Assembly (NCBI RefSeq): GCF_900109545.1
Contig: NZ_FOAP01000004.1
Coordinates: 62,001-126,000 of the forward strand
Reading direction: 5' to 3'
Length of the DNA: 64,000 nucleotides
From: Stigmatella aurantiaca
Lineage (GTDB): Bacteria > Myxococcota > Myxococcia > Myxococcales > Myxococcaceae
Below are positions 8,000 to 16,027 of this stretch, piece after piece; position 1 is the first letter of the stretch, and every line of letters begins with the position of its first letter. The notes under the pieces are model-generated. The model did not search any database, was not told the DNA's origin, and worked only from the letters and a program-made list of their open reading frames with translations. The position numbers were made by a program, and so were the translations under genes.

Positions 8000-9313
8000 C
8001 TACCCGGCGGTCTGCTTCCGGTAGTGGGAGGCGTCCACCACCTGGAGAATCTCCTCTTCGCGGGGGAGGCTGTCGCGGCCCTTGGCCCAGGCGAGCAGCT
8101 CCTGGCAGAGCGGCTCGTTCGAGGGCAGCCCGCGCGACTCGAGCCAGAAGCGCACGTTGCTCAGCCCGCTCATGAAGCCCACCTCGATGCGCTGCTCGCG
8201 GCCGAACTCCCGGGCGGGGATGCTGGAGTAGAGGTGGTCGGCGAGCCGGCCATCGTCCCGCCCCAGGGCCTTGATGATGGCGGAGGCGTGGACGCCCGTG
8301 CCGGTGCGGAAGGCATCCCGGCCGGAGAGGGGGTGGTTGAAGGGGATGGGGATGCACAGGGCCTCGGAGACCTTGCGCGTGTAGTCGGCCAGCCGGGACA
8401 AGTCGTGCTCGTACCAGCCCAGCAGCTTGAGGTTGAGCAGCAGCACGTCCATGGCGGTGTTGCCCACGCGCTCGCCCACGCCCAGCCCGCAGGCCTGGAG
8501 CCGGTCCGCCCCCGCGCTCAGCGCCGCCAGGGCGTTGTCCAGGCTCAGCCCCCGGTCATTGTGGCCGTGCCACTCCACCTGGCCCGGCACGCCCGTGCTG
8601 GCGATGAGCCGCCGCGTCCACCGCACCAGCGCCCGGGCCCCCGCCGGGGTGGCATGCCCCACGGTGTCGCAGAGCACGAGCCGCCGGGCCCCGTGGCCCA
8701 GGGCCGTGCGGAAGAGCGGGTCTAGAATCTCGGGGGACGCGCGGCTCGTGTCCTCCGTGACGAAGGCGACCTCCAGGCCCTCGCGCACCGCGAGGCTGAT
8801 GGCGCTGGCGGAGGCCTTGGCCAGGAAGTCCAGGTTCCACCCTTCGGCCCACTGCCGGAGCGTCGAGGCGCCGATGAAGACGTAGAGCACCACCGGCATG
8901 CCGCCCTGCTGGACCACGTCGAGCGCCCTCTCGACATCGCCGAGCACCGTGCGCCCCGCCACGGCGGGGGTGAGGGTCAGCCGCCGTGCCTGGATGTGGC
9001 GGCTCATCGCCACGGCGTCCGCCAGGGCCCGGGGGCTGGAGCAGGGCATGCCGAGGTTCACCGAGTCCACGCCGATGGCCTGGATGAGCTCCAGCAGCTC
9101 CAGCTTGTCCTCCAGGGAGGGGTGGGTCGCGGAGGGCGACTGGATGCCGTCGCGCAGCGTCTCGTCGATCAGCCCGAAGGGCTGCGGGGGACGGGGGGCC
9201 GCCTCGGCCTGGTTCCAGTCGTAGATGAGCGACTCCGGAGACGCCGGAGGGCTGCCATCCGGGGGCAGGGGGGCCGGAGCGCGAGGGCTGGAAGGGGTGG
9301 ACGGTCCGCTCAT
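8000..9313 (-). CDS. 2-isopropylmalate/homocitrate synthase-like acyltransferase (LeuA/HMGL family)
   Basis: A 437-residue TIM-barrel protein of the DRE-TIM family. The metal/acceptor signature reads DETLRDG (usual DTTLRDG), the HxH metal site is in EWHGHNDRG, and CGLGVGERVGNTAMD is the conserved glycine/glutamate segment. The C-terminal part is only about 100 residues and lacks the usual LeuA allosteric domain, as in homocitrate synthases and NifV. About 35 Pro/Ser-rich residues precede the barrel. It would condense an acyl-CoA (usually acetyl-CoA) with a 2-oxo acid, the first step of chain elongation. It is the last gene of the operon, 13 bp after the dehydratase gene. Confidence 0.85.
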   Translation of the reverse strand: MSGPSTPSSPRAPAPLPPDGSPPASPESLIYDWNQAEAAPRPPQPFGLIDETLRDGIQSPSATHPSLEDKLELLELIQAIGVDSVNLGMPCSSPRALADAVAMSRHIQARRLTLTPAVAGRTVLGDVERALDVVQQGGMPVVLYVFIGASTLRQWAEGWNLDFLAKASASAISLAVREGLEVAFVTEDTSRASPEILDPLFRTALGHGARRLVLCDTVGHATPAGARALVRWTRRLIASTGVPGQVEWHGHNDRGLSLDNALAALSAGADRLQACGLGVGERVGNTAMDVLLLNLKLLGWYEHDLSRLADYTRKVSEALCIPIPFNHPLSGRDAFRTGTGVHASAIIKALGRDDGRLADHLYSSIPAREFGREQRIEVGFMSGLSNVRFWLESRGLPSNEPLCQELLAWAKGRDSLPREEEILQVVDASHYRKQTAG

Positions 9314-9326
9314 GGTGGCTCTCGAT

Positions 9327-11309
9327 TCACTGCGTGCTCAGGGCCTCGAAGACCCGGGGGCCGTGCCGCTCGATGGCCGAGGTGAGCCCACCTTCCTGGT
9401 GCAGCGCCTGCACGATGGCGCTGGGCCGCTCCGCCTCGAAGGTCTGCCCCGAGGCCAGGTGGTGCACGGTGCCGGCCGCGAGGTCCACCTCCAGCGCCGC
9501 GTCTTCCTCCACGAGCGCATGGAACGCGGGCGCCCTCACCACGAGGTAGGGCAGACCCTCGTTGACGAGGTTGCGCTTGTGGATGAAGCCATAGCTGCGC
9601 GCGATGACGGCCTGGATGCCCGCGCCCTGGAGCGCCCACACCGCGTGCTCGCGGGAGCTGCCCGAGCCCCAGCCCTCGCCGGCCACCACCAGCGTCTGGC
9701 CCGCCTGGGCCCGCGCATGGAACTCCGGCCGGACGTGGTGGAAGGCATGGCGGCCAATCTCCTCCATGTCCATGAGGTGGCAGAACTCGCCGGGGATGAT
9801 GGCGTCCGTGTCCACGTGGTCGCCGAACCGCTGCACCCGGCCCGCGAGCCGCGTGCGCCCCGGTGAGGACGGTGAGGACGCCGAAGCCGGGGCGTTCTCC
9901 ACGGCCACGGTGGGCTCGGCGAGGCGCACCTCGATGGGACGGGACGGGTCCGGGCGTCCCAGGAGCTGGAGGAACCGGCCGCGATCGATGCGTGCCAGGA
10001 GGGGACGGGGATCGGCCACCGTCATCGTCACCGAGGAGGCCGCCACGGTGGCCGCCGAGGCCAGCCACGCCAGCGAGCCTGCCCCCATGCGGTTCTCGTA
10101 GTTGCGGTTCTGCGAGGTCAACCACACCTCGCCGGGCCGGGCCTTCTCGGAGGCGACGCCCAGGCACATGGAGCAGCCGGGCGCGCCCGTGCGGAAGCCG
10201 GCCCGCTCGTAGACGGCCCACAGCCCGGTCTGGCGCAGGCGCGCGGCGATGGAGAGATCTCCAGGCACCATCAGCTTCCGGGGGGAGACAGGCAGCGGCG
10301 AGCGGCCCTGGAGGGCCTGTTCGAGGACGAGCGCGGCCAGCACCAGCTCCTCCTCCGAGGTGGTGCAGGCGCCGATGAAGCAGCCATCCAGCGCCATGCC
10401 CACCGCCCCCTCCACCTCCATCACGTTGTCGGGGGAGAAGGGCTTGGCCAGCAGCGGCCCCAGCCGGTCGAGGGAGATGCGGTGCCGGGCCACGTAGGGC
10501 GCATCCGGGTCGGCCTGGAAGTAGAGCGCCTCGTCCTTGTGCCCGCTGCGCTGGGAGAGCCAGCGGGCCGCCGTCTCGTCCGCCTCGAAGATGCCGTTGA
10601 GCCCGCCGAACTCCGCCGTCATGTTGGCGATGGTGAAGCGCATGTCCGTGGAGAAGGCGCGCACGGCGGAGCCCCGGTACTCCACGCTGCGCTCCAGGGC
10701 CACGGTGTTGCGGCCCAGGTCCCCCAGCGTCTTCAGGATGATGTCCTTGCCGCCGATGCCGAAGGCGGGCGCGCCCTCGTATTCGACGGCGATGGCCTCG
10801 GGGACCTCGAGCCACGACTGGCCCAGCACCAGGGCCGCCGTGACGTCCGCCCCCCCCAGGCCGATGGAGAACGCGCCCAGGCCGCCGTGCGAGGAGGTAT
10901 GGGAGTCGGCGCCGAGCACCACCTGGCCCGGCTGGACCAGCTCCCGGTAGAACTTCGTGTGCAGGATGGTGACGTTGGCGTCCTGGAAGTGCCGCAGCCC
11001 CGCCTCCTGGGCGAACGCGCGGGCCTGGGCGGCGAGCCGCTGGGCCTTCGCATCCGTGCGCAGCGTCACCTCGTCCACCGTGTGGTCCACCGCGAGGAAG
11101 AAGCGGCCCGGATCATGAATCCCCGGGCGGCCCAGCCGCTGGTAGGTCCGCTCCATGCCGTTCCAGGCCAGCTCGCTGGCCAGCGTCCAGTCCACCCGGA
11201 GCTGGAGGATGTCGCCCGCCTGCACCCAGGGCCGGGACAGCCCCCGCGCATGGTGCGCGAGGATCTTCTGGGTGAGCGTCATCGGGGGACGGTGGGGCGC
11301 CTTGTGCAT
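9327..11309 (-). CDS. Fused LeuC-LeuD-type 3-isopropylmalate/homoaconitate dehydratase
   Basis: A 660-residue aconitase-family protein with large and small subunits in one chain. The LeuC part has DSHTSSHGGLGAF and the iron-sulfur cysteines in GACTTS and GCSMC. After a Pro/Ser linker the swivel (LeuD) part has GDHVDTDAIIPG and GSGSSREH. In most bacteria the two are separate leuC and leuD genes. The ATG at 11309 (4 bp after the E1-alpha stop) is preferred because GAGGG lies 7 bp upstream; ATG 11282 (MTLTQKIL) is an alternative without a ribosome-binding site. It would isomerise the alkylmalate made by the LeuA-like enzyme. Confidence 0.87.
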   Translation of the reverse strand: MHKAPHRPPMTLTQKILAHHARGLSRPWVQAGDILQLRVDWTLASELAWNGMERTYQRLGRPGIHDPGRFFLAVDHTVDEVTLRTDAKAQRLAAQARAFAQEAGLRHFQDANVTILHTKFYRELVQPGQVVLGADSHTSSHGGLGAFSIGLGGADVTAALVLGQSWLEVPEAIAVEYEGAPAFGIGGKDIILKTLGDLGRNTVALERSVEYRGSAVRAFSTDMRFTIANMTAEFGGLNGIFEADETAARWLSQRSGHKDEALYFQADPDAPYVARHRISLDRLGPLLAKPFSPDNVMEVEGAVGMALDGCFIGACTTSEEELVLAALVLEQALQGRSPLPVSPRKLMVPGDLSIAARLRQTGLWAVYERAGFRTGAPGCSMCLGVASEKARPGEVWLTSQNRNYENRMGAGSLAWLASAATVAASSVTMTVADPRPLLARIDRGRFLQLLGRPDPSRPIEVRLAEPTVAVENAPASASSPSSPGRTRLAGRVQRFGDHVDTDAIIPGEFCHLMDMEEIGRHAFHHVRPEFHARAQAGQTLVVAGEGWGSGSSREHAVWALQGAGIQAVIARSYGFIHKRNLVNEGLPYLVVRAPAFHALVEEDAALEVDLAAGTVHHLASGQTFEAERPSAIVQALHQEGGLTSAIERHGPRVFEALSTQ

Positions 11310-11313
11310 GGCC

Positions 11314-12363
11314 CTAGCCCTCACTCCGGGAGCCGCGCACGGCCCGCCGGAGTTCCTCTCGCTGCTCGGTGAGGTGCCAGGGTTCTTCCGCGTAGACATC
11401 GTCGAAGAGGGACTCCGGCGGCACCGGGGGCAGGGCCTCCGCCTCGCTCAGGGCCGCGTGAAGCTCCGAGAGCAGCTCGCCACGCAGGGCCTCGTCCCGG
11501 GCAGCGTCCCACGCCTGGCGCTCGATGAGGCGGGCCCGGAGCCGCTCGATCGGATCCTTCGCCTTCCAGGCCTGCACCTCCCCAGGGTCCTGGTAGAGCG
11601 TGGGATCGTCCGACGATGAGTGCGCGCCGACGCGGTAGGTGAGCGCCTCGATGAACGTGGGCCCCTGGCCCGCCCGGGCGCGCGCCACCGCCGAGGCCGT
11701 GGCGGCATACACGGCCTCCGCGTCGTTGCCATCCACGCGCACGCCCGGGAAGCCGTAGGCGGAGGCCTTGAGGGCGAGGGTCTCGCTGCGCGTCTGCTGG
11801 GAGACGTGCAGGGAGATGGACCAGTGGTTGTTCTGGCAGAGGAAGATGACGGGGGCCTGGAGCACGCCGGCGAAGTTCATCGCGGAGTGGAAGTCGCCCG
11901 TGGAGGTCGCCCCATCGCCGAGGCAGGCCAGCACCACCGTGTCATGCCCCTTGCTCCGGGCCGCCCAGGCCGCGCCCACCGCCTGGGGCAGCTGCGTGCC
12001 AATGCACGAGGACCAGCTCACCTGATTCACCCGGCGCGAGGACTGATGGGCGGGCATCTGCCGGCCCTTCGCCTCGTCTCCCGCGTTGCCGAAGAGCTGC
12101 GCGAGGTAGGGCACCAGCGGGTAGCCCCGCAGCAGCATGGCCGCGTTCTCCCGGAGCCCTGGGAAGAGCCAGTCCGAGGGCCGCAGCGCGAAGGCGCTCG
12201 CGATGCAGGTGGCCTCCTGGCCGATGCCTGTGCCGTAGAAGGAGATGCGTCCCTGCCGTTGCAGGGACACCATGCGCTCGTCCAGCAACCGGCTCTGGAG
12301 CATGGCCCGGTACACCGTGACGAGCTGGGCTTCGGTGAGTTCGCGGGGCTCGAAGGGCGTCAT
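11314..12363 (-). CDS. 2-oxo acid dehydrogenase E1 component, alpha subunit
   Basis: A 349-residue thiamine-diphosphate subunit of the pyruvate/branched-chain type. The ThDP motif is GDGATSTGDFHSAMNFA ending in CQNN, and YRVGAHSSSDDPTLY matches the conserved loop that carries regulatory serines in eukaryotic homologues. With E1-beta it oxidatively decarboxylates a 2-oxo acid. The longer N-terminus and overall pattern fit branched-chain E1 better than the single-chain E1 of enterics. No E2 or E3 gene is nearby, so the complex must borrow these from elsewhere or work unusually. It lies 25 bp after E1-beta and 4 bp before the dehydratase. Confidence 0.88.
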   Translation of the reverse strand: MTPFEPRELTEAQLVTVYRAMLQSRLLDERMVSLQRQGRISFYGTGIGQEATCIASAFALRPSDWLFPGLRENAAMLLRGYPLVPYLAQLFGNAGDEAKGRQMPAHQSSRRVNQVSWSSCIGTQLPQAVGAAWAARSKGHDTVVLACLGDGATSTGDFHSAMNFAGVLQAPVIFLCQNNHWSISLHVSQQTRSETLALKASAYGFPGVRVDGNDAEAVYAATASAVARARAGQGPTFIEALTYRVGAHSSSDDPTLYQDPGEVQAWKAKDPIERLRARLIERQAWDAARDEALRGELLSELHAALSEAEALPPVPPESLFDDVYAEEPWHLTEQREELRRAVRGSRSEG

Positions 12364-12388
12364 GAGAGGCTCCGGGCGCGAGGGGACC

Positions 12389-13369
12389 TCAGGCCTGGAA
12401 GGCCATGGTCTCCTGGATGCCTTGGAGGATGCGGGGGGCGCGGGGGAGGTAGTCCTGCTCCAGGGCGTAGGGAAAGGGCGTGTCCCAGCCGGTGACGCGC
12501 CGCACGGGGGCTTCGAGCGACAGAAAGCAGCGCTCCTGAATCAACGCCACCAGCTCCGCGCCCAGGCCACACGTCCGGGGCGCCTCGTGCACGATGAGGG
12601 CGCGGCCCGTCTTGCGGACACTCTCCTGGACACACGCGATGTCCAGCGGCCAGAGCGTCCGCAGATCGATGAGCTCGCAGTCGATGCCCTGGGCCAGGGC
12701 CTGCGCGGTGGCCGCCTCCGCCTCGTGGAGCATGGCCCCCCAGGCGATGACGGTGAGCGCGTGTCCGGAGCGGAGCACCTGGGCCTTGCCAAGCTCCACG
12801 GTGTAGTCGCCCTCGGGCACCTCCTGCCGCTGCGAGCGGTAGAGGCGCTTGGGCTCGAAGAAGAGGATGGGGTCCGGCTGGCGGAGCGCCGCGAGCAGCA
12901 GCCCCTTGGCGTCATACGGGCTGGAGGGCACCACCACCTTCAGGCCCGCGGTGTGGATGAAGAGCGCCTCGGGGCTCTGCGAGTGGTAGAGCCCGCCCTT
13001 GCCGGTGCCGCCATAGGGCGCGCGGATGACCATGGGCGCGGCGTACTGCCCGCCCGAGCGGTAGCGCAGCTTCGCCAGCTCGTTGACGAGCTGATCCATG
13101 GCGGGGAACAGGAAGTCGGCGAACTGGATCTCCGGCACGGGCTTCAACCCGTAGAGCGCCATGCCAATGGCGGCGCCGAGGATGCCGCCCTCGGACAGCG
13201 GGGTGTCCACGACGCGCCCGGGACCGAACTCCTCCTGCAAGCCCGCGGTGGCGCGGAAGACGCCACCCAGGCGCCCCACGTCCTCGCCCAGCACGACGAG
13301 GTCGGGGTTGCGCCGCATCTCCAGCTTGAGCGCATCGTTCACGGCTTGGACGAGGCTCAGAAGGGGCAT
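12389..13369 (-). CDS. 2-oxo acid dehydrogenase E1 component, beta subunit
   Basis: A 326-residue transketolase-like subunit. It begins LVQAVNDALKLEMRRNPDLVV and contains GEDVGRLGG, a typical E1-beta start, and has TPLSEGGILGAAIG and APYGGTGKGGLYHSQSPE as in branched-chain and pyruvate E1-beta. It binds the ThDP pyrimidine ring and pairs with the alpha subunit encoded next. It follows the aminotransferase gene by 63 bp. The beta-before-alpha order is less usual than alpha-beta. Confidence 0.88.
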   Translation of the reverse strand: MPLLSLVQAVNDALKLEMRRNPDLVVLGEDVGRLGGVFRATAGLQEEFGPGRVVDTPLSEGGILGAAIGMALYGLKPVPEIQFADFLFPAMDQLVNELAKLRYRSGGQYAAPMVIRAPYGGTGKGGLYHSQSPEALFIHTAGLKVVVPSSPYDAKGLLLAALRQPDPILFFEPKRLYRSQRQEVPEGDYTVELGKAQVLRSGHALTVIAWGAMLHEAEAATAQALAQGIDCELIDLRTLWPLDIACVQESVRKTGRALIVHEAPRTCGLGAELVALIQERCFLSLEAPVRRVTGWDTPFPYALEQDYLPRAPRILQGIQETMAFQA

Positions 13370-13432
13370 CGGCTGCGTCAGCTTACCGCGCGGCGAGGCG
13401 GCAAGAGCCCTCCGGTCGCAATCGCCGTTCAG

Positions 13433-14494
13433 TCATGGACAGGACGCGCGCACCAGCGACCAGTCGAGGCAGGAGAGCAGGGTGGAGAGGAAGCGCTGCG
13501 TCTGCTCGGACGTCCCCACGGTCACGCGCAGCCAGCCGCGCATTCCGTACTCGGTGCCCGGGCGCACCCGGACGCCCTGCTCCGCGAGCCGCTCCACCAG
13601 CGACACGTCATCGCCCCCGCACTGAATCATCACGAAGTTGGTGACCGAGGGGATGTAGTGCAGCCCCTCGCGATCCAGCGCGGCGCACAGCTCCGAGCGG
13701 ACCTGCTCGTTGAGCACGCGCACGGCGGCCACGTGCGTCCGGTCATCGAGCGCCGCCTGCGCGGCCACCTGCGCCAGGGAGCTGACCGCGAACGGATCCC
13801 TCAGCTGGCGCAGCATGGCGGCCACCTGGGGCTGCGCAATGCCATAGCCGATGCGCAGCCCCGCGAGGCCGTGCACCTTCGAGAAGGTGCGCAGCACCAC
13901 CAGGTTGTGCCCCTTGCGGATCCAGTCGATGCCGTTGGGCAGCCCCGGCCCCTCGGCATACTCGTAATAGGCCTCGTCGATGACGACCATGACGTGGGGA
14001 GGGACCTGATCCATGAAGGCATCGAGCTCCTCGCGCGACACCGGCCGCCCCGTGGGGTTGTTCGGGTTGCAGATGATGACGAGCCGCGTGGCGGGCCCGA
14101 TGGCCTGGCCCATGGCCGTCAGATCATGGCGGTGATCCGCGGTGAGGGGCACCGCGATGGGCCGGCCGCCCACCTTGTGAATCAACGCGCGGTACATGGG
14201 GTAGCTGGGCTCGGCGTGGATGGCCTCGCTGCCCGCGGGCATGCACGCCTCCACCAGCAGCCGCAGCACGCCGAAGGAGCCCGGCCCCAGCACCACGTGC
14301 GACGGGGTCAGCTTGTGCAGGCGCGCCAGACGCTCCTCGGTGGCGAAGCAGTCCCGCTCTGGATAGCGGTTGATGCGCAGCAGTGCGTCCTGGATGGCTT
14401 TGCTGGCGCGGCGCGAGGGCCCGAGCGGGTTCTCGTTCGAGGCCAACTCCAGGGTGAGGGGAACGTCCAGCGGGGGAAGAAGAACAGGCTTCAT
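13433..14494 (-). CDS. HisC-type (class I/II) aminotransferase
   Basis: A 353-residue PLP enzyme of the histidinol-phosphate aminotransferase family. It has ASNENPLGPS near the N-terminus, the cofactor-binding NPNNPTG (about 143-149), Asp173 in VIDEAYYEY and the Schiff-base Lys206 in RTFSKVHGLAGLR. HisC homologues outside his operons often act on aromatic or other 2-oxo acids. Here it leads an operon of 2-oxo-acid elongation and oxidation genes, so it may feed or drain that pathway by transamination (inference). ATG 14494 is preferred over an upstream TTG at 14539. Confidence 0.85.
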   Translation of the reverse strand: MKPVLLPPLDVPLTLELASNENPLGPSRRASKAIQDALLRINRYPERDCFATEERLARLHKLTPSHVVLGPGSFGVLRLLVEACMPAGSEAIHAEPSYPMYRALIHKVGGRPIAVPLTADHRHDLTAMGQAIGPATRLVIICNPNNPTGRPVSREELDAFMDQVPPHVMVVIDEAYYEYAEGPGLPNGIDWIRKGHNLVVLRTFSKVHGLAGLRIGYGIAQPQVAAMLRQLRDPFAVSSLAQVAAQAALDDRTHVAAVRVLNEQVRSELCAALDREGLHYIPSVTNFVMIQCGGDDVSLVERLAEQGVRVRPGTEYGMRGWLRVTVGTSEQTQRFLSTLLSCLDWSLVRASCP

Positions 14495-14946
14495 GGAGCT
14501 CCCAGGACGCGGAGGGCACTGTTTGGAATTCTCATCCAAACAAACCTTTGTTCAAGTCATTCTTGGAAGGGAAGAACAGCCAGGAAGGCGGGGGCCCCCC
14601 TGGCCCGCGCGCTGGCCGAATGCGTCAATCGTGTGTGCCGATGTGCTGTTCTCCATGGTGCGTACAGACCCAGAGGAAGGCACAGGAGCACGCCACCGCT
14701 CGGGCCTGAGGACAGCACCGGCCGCCGAAGTGTTCCGGCAAGGAGTCGTTGGCACTGGGGTCCTCTGAACCCACCTGAAACACGCGTGACCCAGGGGGGG
14801 CGGAGGAGTCCCGAGGTGAACCGCTGGAACCGCGCTCCGCGACGCTCCACGCTTGCTGCGCACTGGTCTCGAACATCGCTCCACCTCCCGACGGATGCGG
14901 AACAAGGTAAAGGGGATGTCCGACATTCGTTTGGCCAGGCAGGGAC
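14495..14946. promoter_or_regulatory. Intergenic region between divergent aminotransferase and LOG genes
   Basis: About 450 bp without a convincing gene. The aminotransferase side is AT-rich: on the minus strand TTGAAC and GAGAAT spaced 16 bp could be a promoter for the operon, and AACAAACCTTTGTT (14539-14552) is a 6-bp inverted repeat that overlaps it and could be an operator. The rest shows nothing I recognise. Confidence 0.35.
14539..14552. repeat. AACAAA-CC-TTTGTT inverted repeat
   Basis: A perfect 6-bp inverted repeat with a 2-bp centre, 45 bp upstream of the aminotransferase start, overlapping the only promoter-like sequence there. It is AT-rich in a very GC-rich genome. No regulator can be assigned. 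Confidence 0.35.
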
Positions 14947-15474
14947 ATGTTCCAGCGCAGAAGGGTCATCGGCGTGATGGGCTCGGGCACCGCGGCGCAC
15001 CGGGAGCGCGTGGTGCCGCTCGCGAGGTGGATCGCCGAGCATGGGTATGACTTGCTCACCGGCGCGGGCCACGGGGTGATGCGGGCCGCGGCGGAGGCGT
15101 TCGTCGCCGTGGCGGGGCGCACGGGCATCTCCATCGGCATCGTCCCCGGCAAGGTCACCGCCCGGGGCTACCGGCCCCGGCCGGGCTATCCCAACCCGGG
15201 CATCGAGCTGCCCCTGTTCACCCACTTGCCGCTGAGCGGCAAACAGGGCCAGGCGCTGTCGAGCCGCAACCACCTCAATGTCCTGTCCGCCCAGGCGCTC
15301 GTCGTGCTGCCGGGCGGGGAGGGAACGCGGGCCGAGGCGGTACTGGCCGCGCGCTACCGCCGGCCCATCATCCTGTTCGGCGAGGCGCGGGAGTTCCGGA
15401 GATTTCCGGAAGGGTTCGAGCGGGCCCCTTCCCTGGAGCGGGTTTGTGACTGGCTGCTGAGCGTGATGCGCTAG
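14947..15474 (+). CDS. LOG/SLOG-superfamily nucleotide-binding protein
   Basis: A 175-residue Rossmann-like protein. It starts VIGVMGSGTA and has LTGAGHGVMRAAAEAF and VVLPGGEGTRAEAVLA, the PGGxGTxxE motif shared by LOG phosphoribohydrolases, so-called lysine decarboxylase-like proteins and molybdenum-cofactor carrier proteins. A function in nucleotide or cofactor hydrolysis or binding is likely, but the substrate cannot be chosen. ATG 14947 follows AGGCAGGG. It appears to be a single gene. Confidence 0.78.
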   Translation: MFQRRRVIGVMGSGTAAHRERVVPLARWIAEHGYDLLTGAGHGVMRAAAEAFVAVAGRTGISIGIVPGKVTARGYRPRPGYPNPGIELPLFTHLPLSGKQGQALSSRNHLNVLSAQALVVLPGGEGTRAEAVLAARYRRPIILFGEAREFRRFPEGFERAPSLERVCDWLLSVMR

Positions 15475-15621
15475 GGTGGCCCCGGGCGCCCCAGGCGGGG
15501 AGGCTCGCGGAGAACCTCCCAGGTGGGCGGTAGGGAACGGGGCCTGATATGATAGAGAGCGGACATTTCCGCTCCAGTGCCTCGGAGGTGGCATCTCGCC
15601 ACCCTGGTCCTGGGCCGCGCC

Positions 15622-16023
15622 ATGATCAGCTCCGACTATCCGCTGGCCAGTTGGTTTCTCGTCTTCGCCACCAGCTTCTTCCTGGTGGTGGTGGCGCTCC
15701 CGCTGCTGTTCGTTCCGTTGAAGTGGGCGCGCGTGTTCAGGTGGAAACTGCCCGAGGAGGGCAAGGACCTGACGGTCTACTTCGGCCGTTGCCTGGGGGC
15801 GGTGTCCTTGGCGATCATCATCGTCGTGGCCCAAGGCATCCCGGAGCCGAAGAGCAACCTGAGGCTGTTCGATCTCGTGGCCCTGACGGCCGGGCTGATG
15901 GTGGCCGTCCACGTGTGGGGCGCCCTCCGGCGCATCCAGCCCATGACGGAGACCATCGAAACGTTGTTTTGGGCCGCGGTGGTCTTCATGGCGCTCTGGC
16001 TGCGTTACTCCACGCTGGCGTGA
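15622..16023 (+). CDS. Small four-helix membrane protein, unknown function
   Basis: A 133-residue protein with four hydrophobic segments: SWFLVFATSFFLVVVALPLL, a weaker one near GAVSLAIIIVVAQG, LVALTAGLMVAVHVWGAL and ETLFWAAVVFMALWL. No known family is recognised. A GTG at 15577 would add 15 residues before the first helix. It ends 4 bp before the cyclase/ATPase start, so the two are probably cotranscribed, and the large protein could depend on this membrane partner (inference). Confidence 0.65.
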   Translation: MISSDYPLASWFLVFATSFFLVVVALPLLFVPLKWARVFRWKLPEEGKDLTVYFGRCLGAVSLAIIIVVAQGIPEPKSNLRLFDLVALTAGLMVAVHVWGALRRIQPMTETIETLFWAAVVFMALWLRYSTLA

Positions 16024-16027
16024 GTGT

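Noticed and set aside
12245-14977. 910-residue plus-strand frame over the E1 and aminotransferase genes
   Set aside because: It is the shadow of genes with clear ThDP and PLP motifs on the other strand, and its translation shows no recognisable domain.
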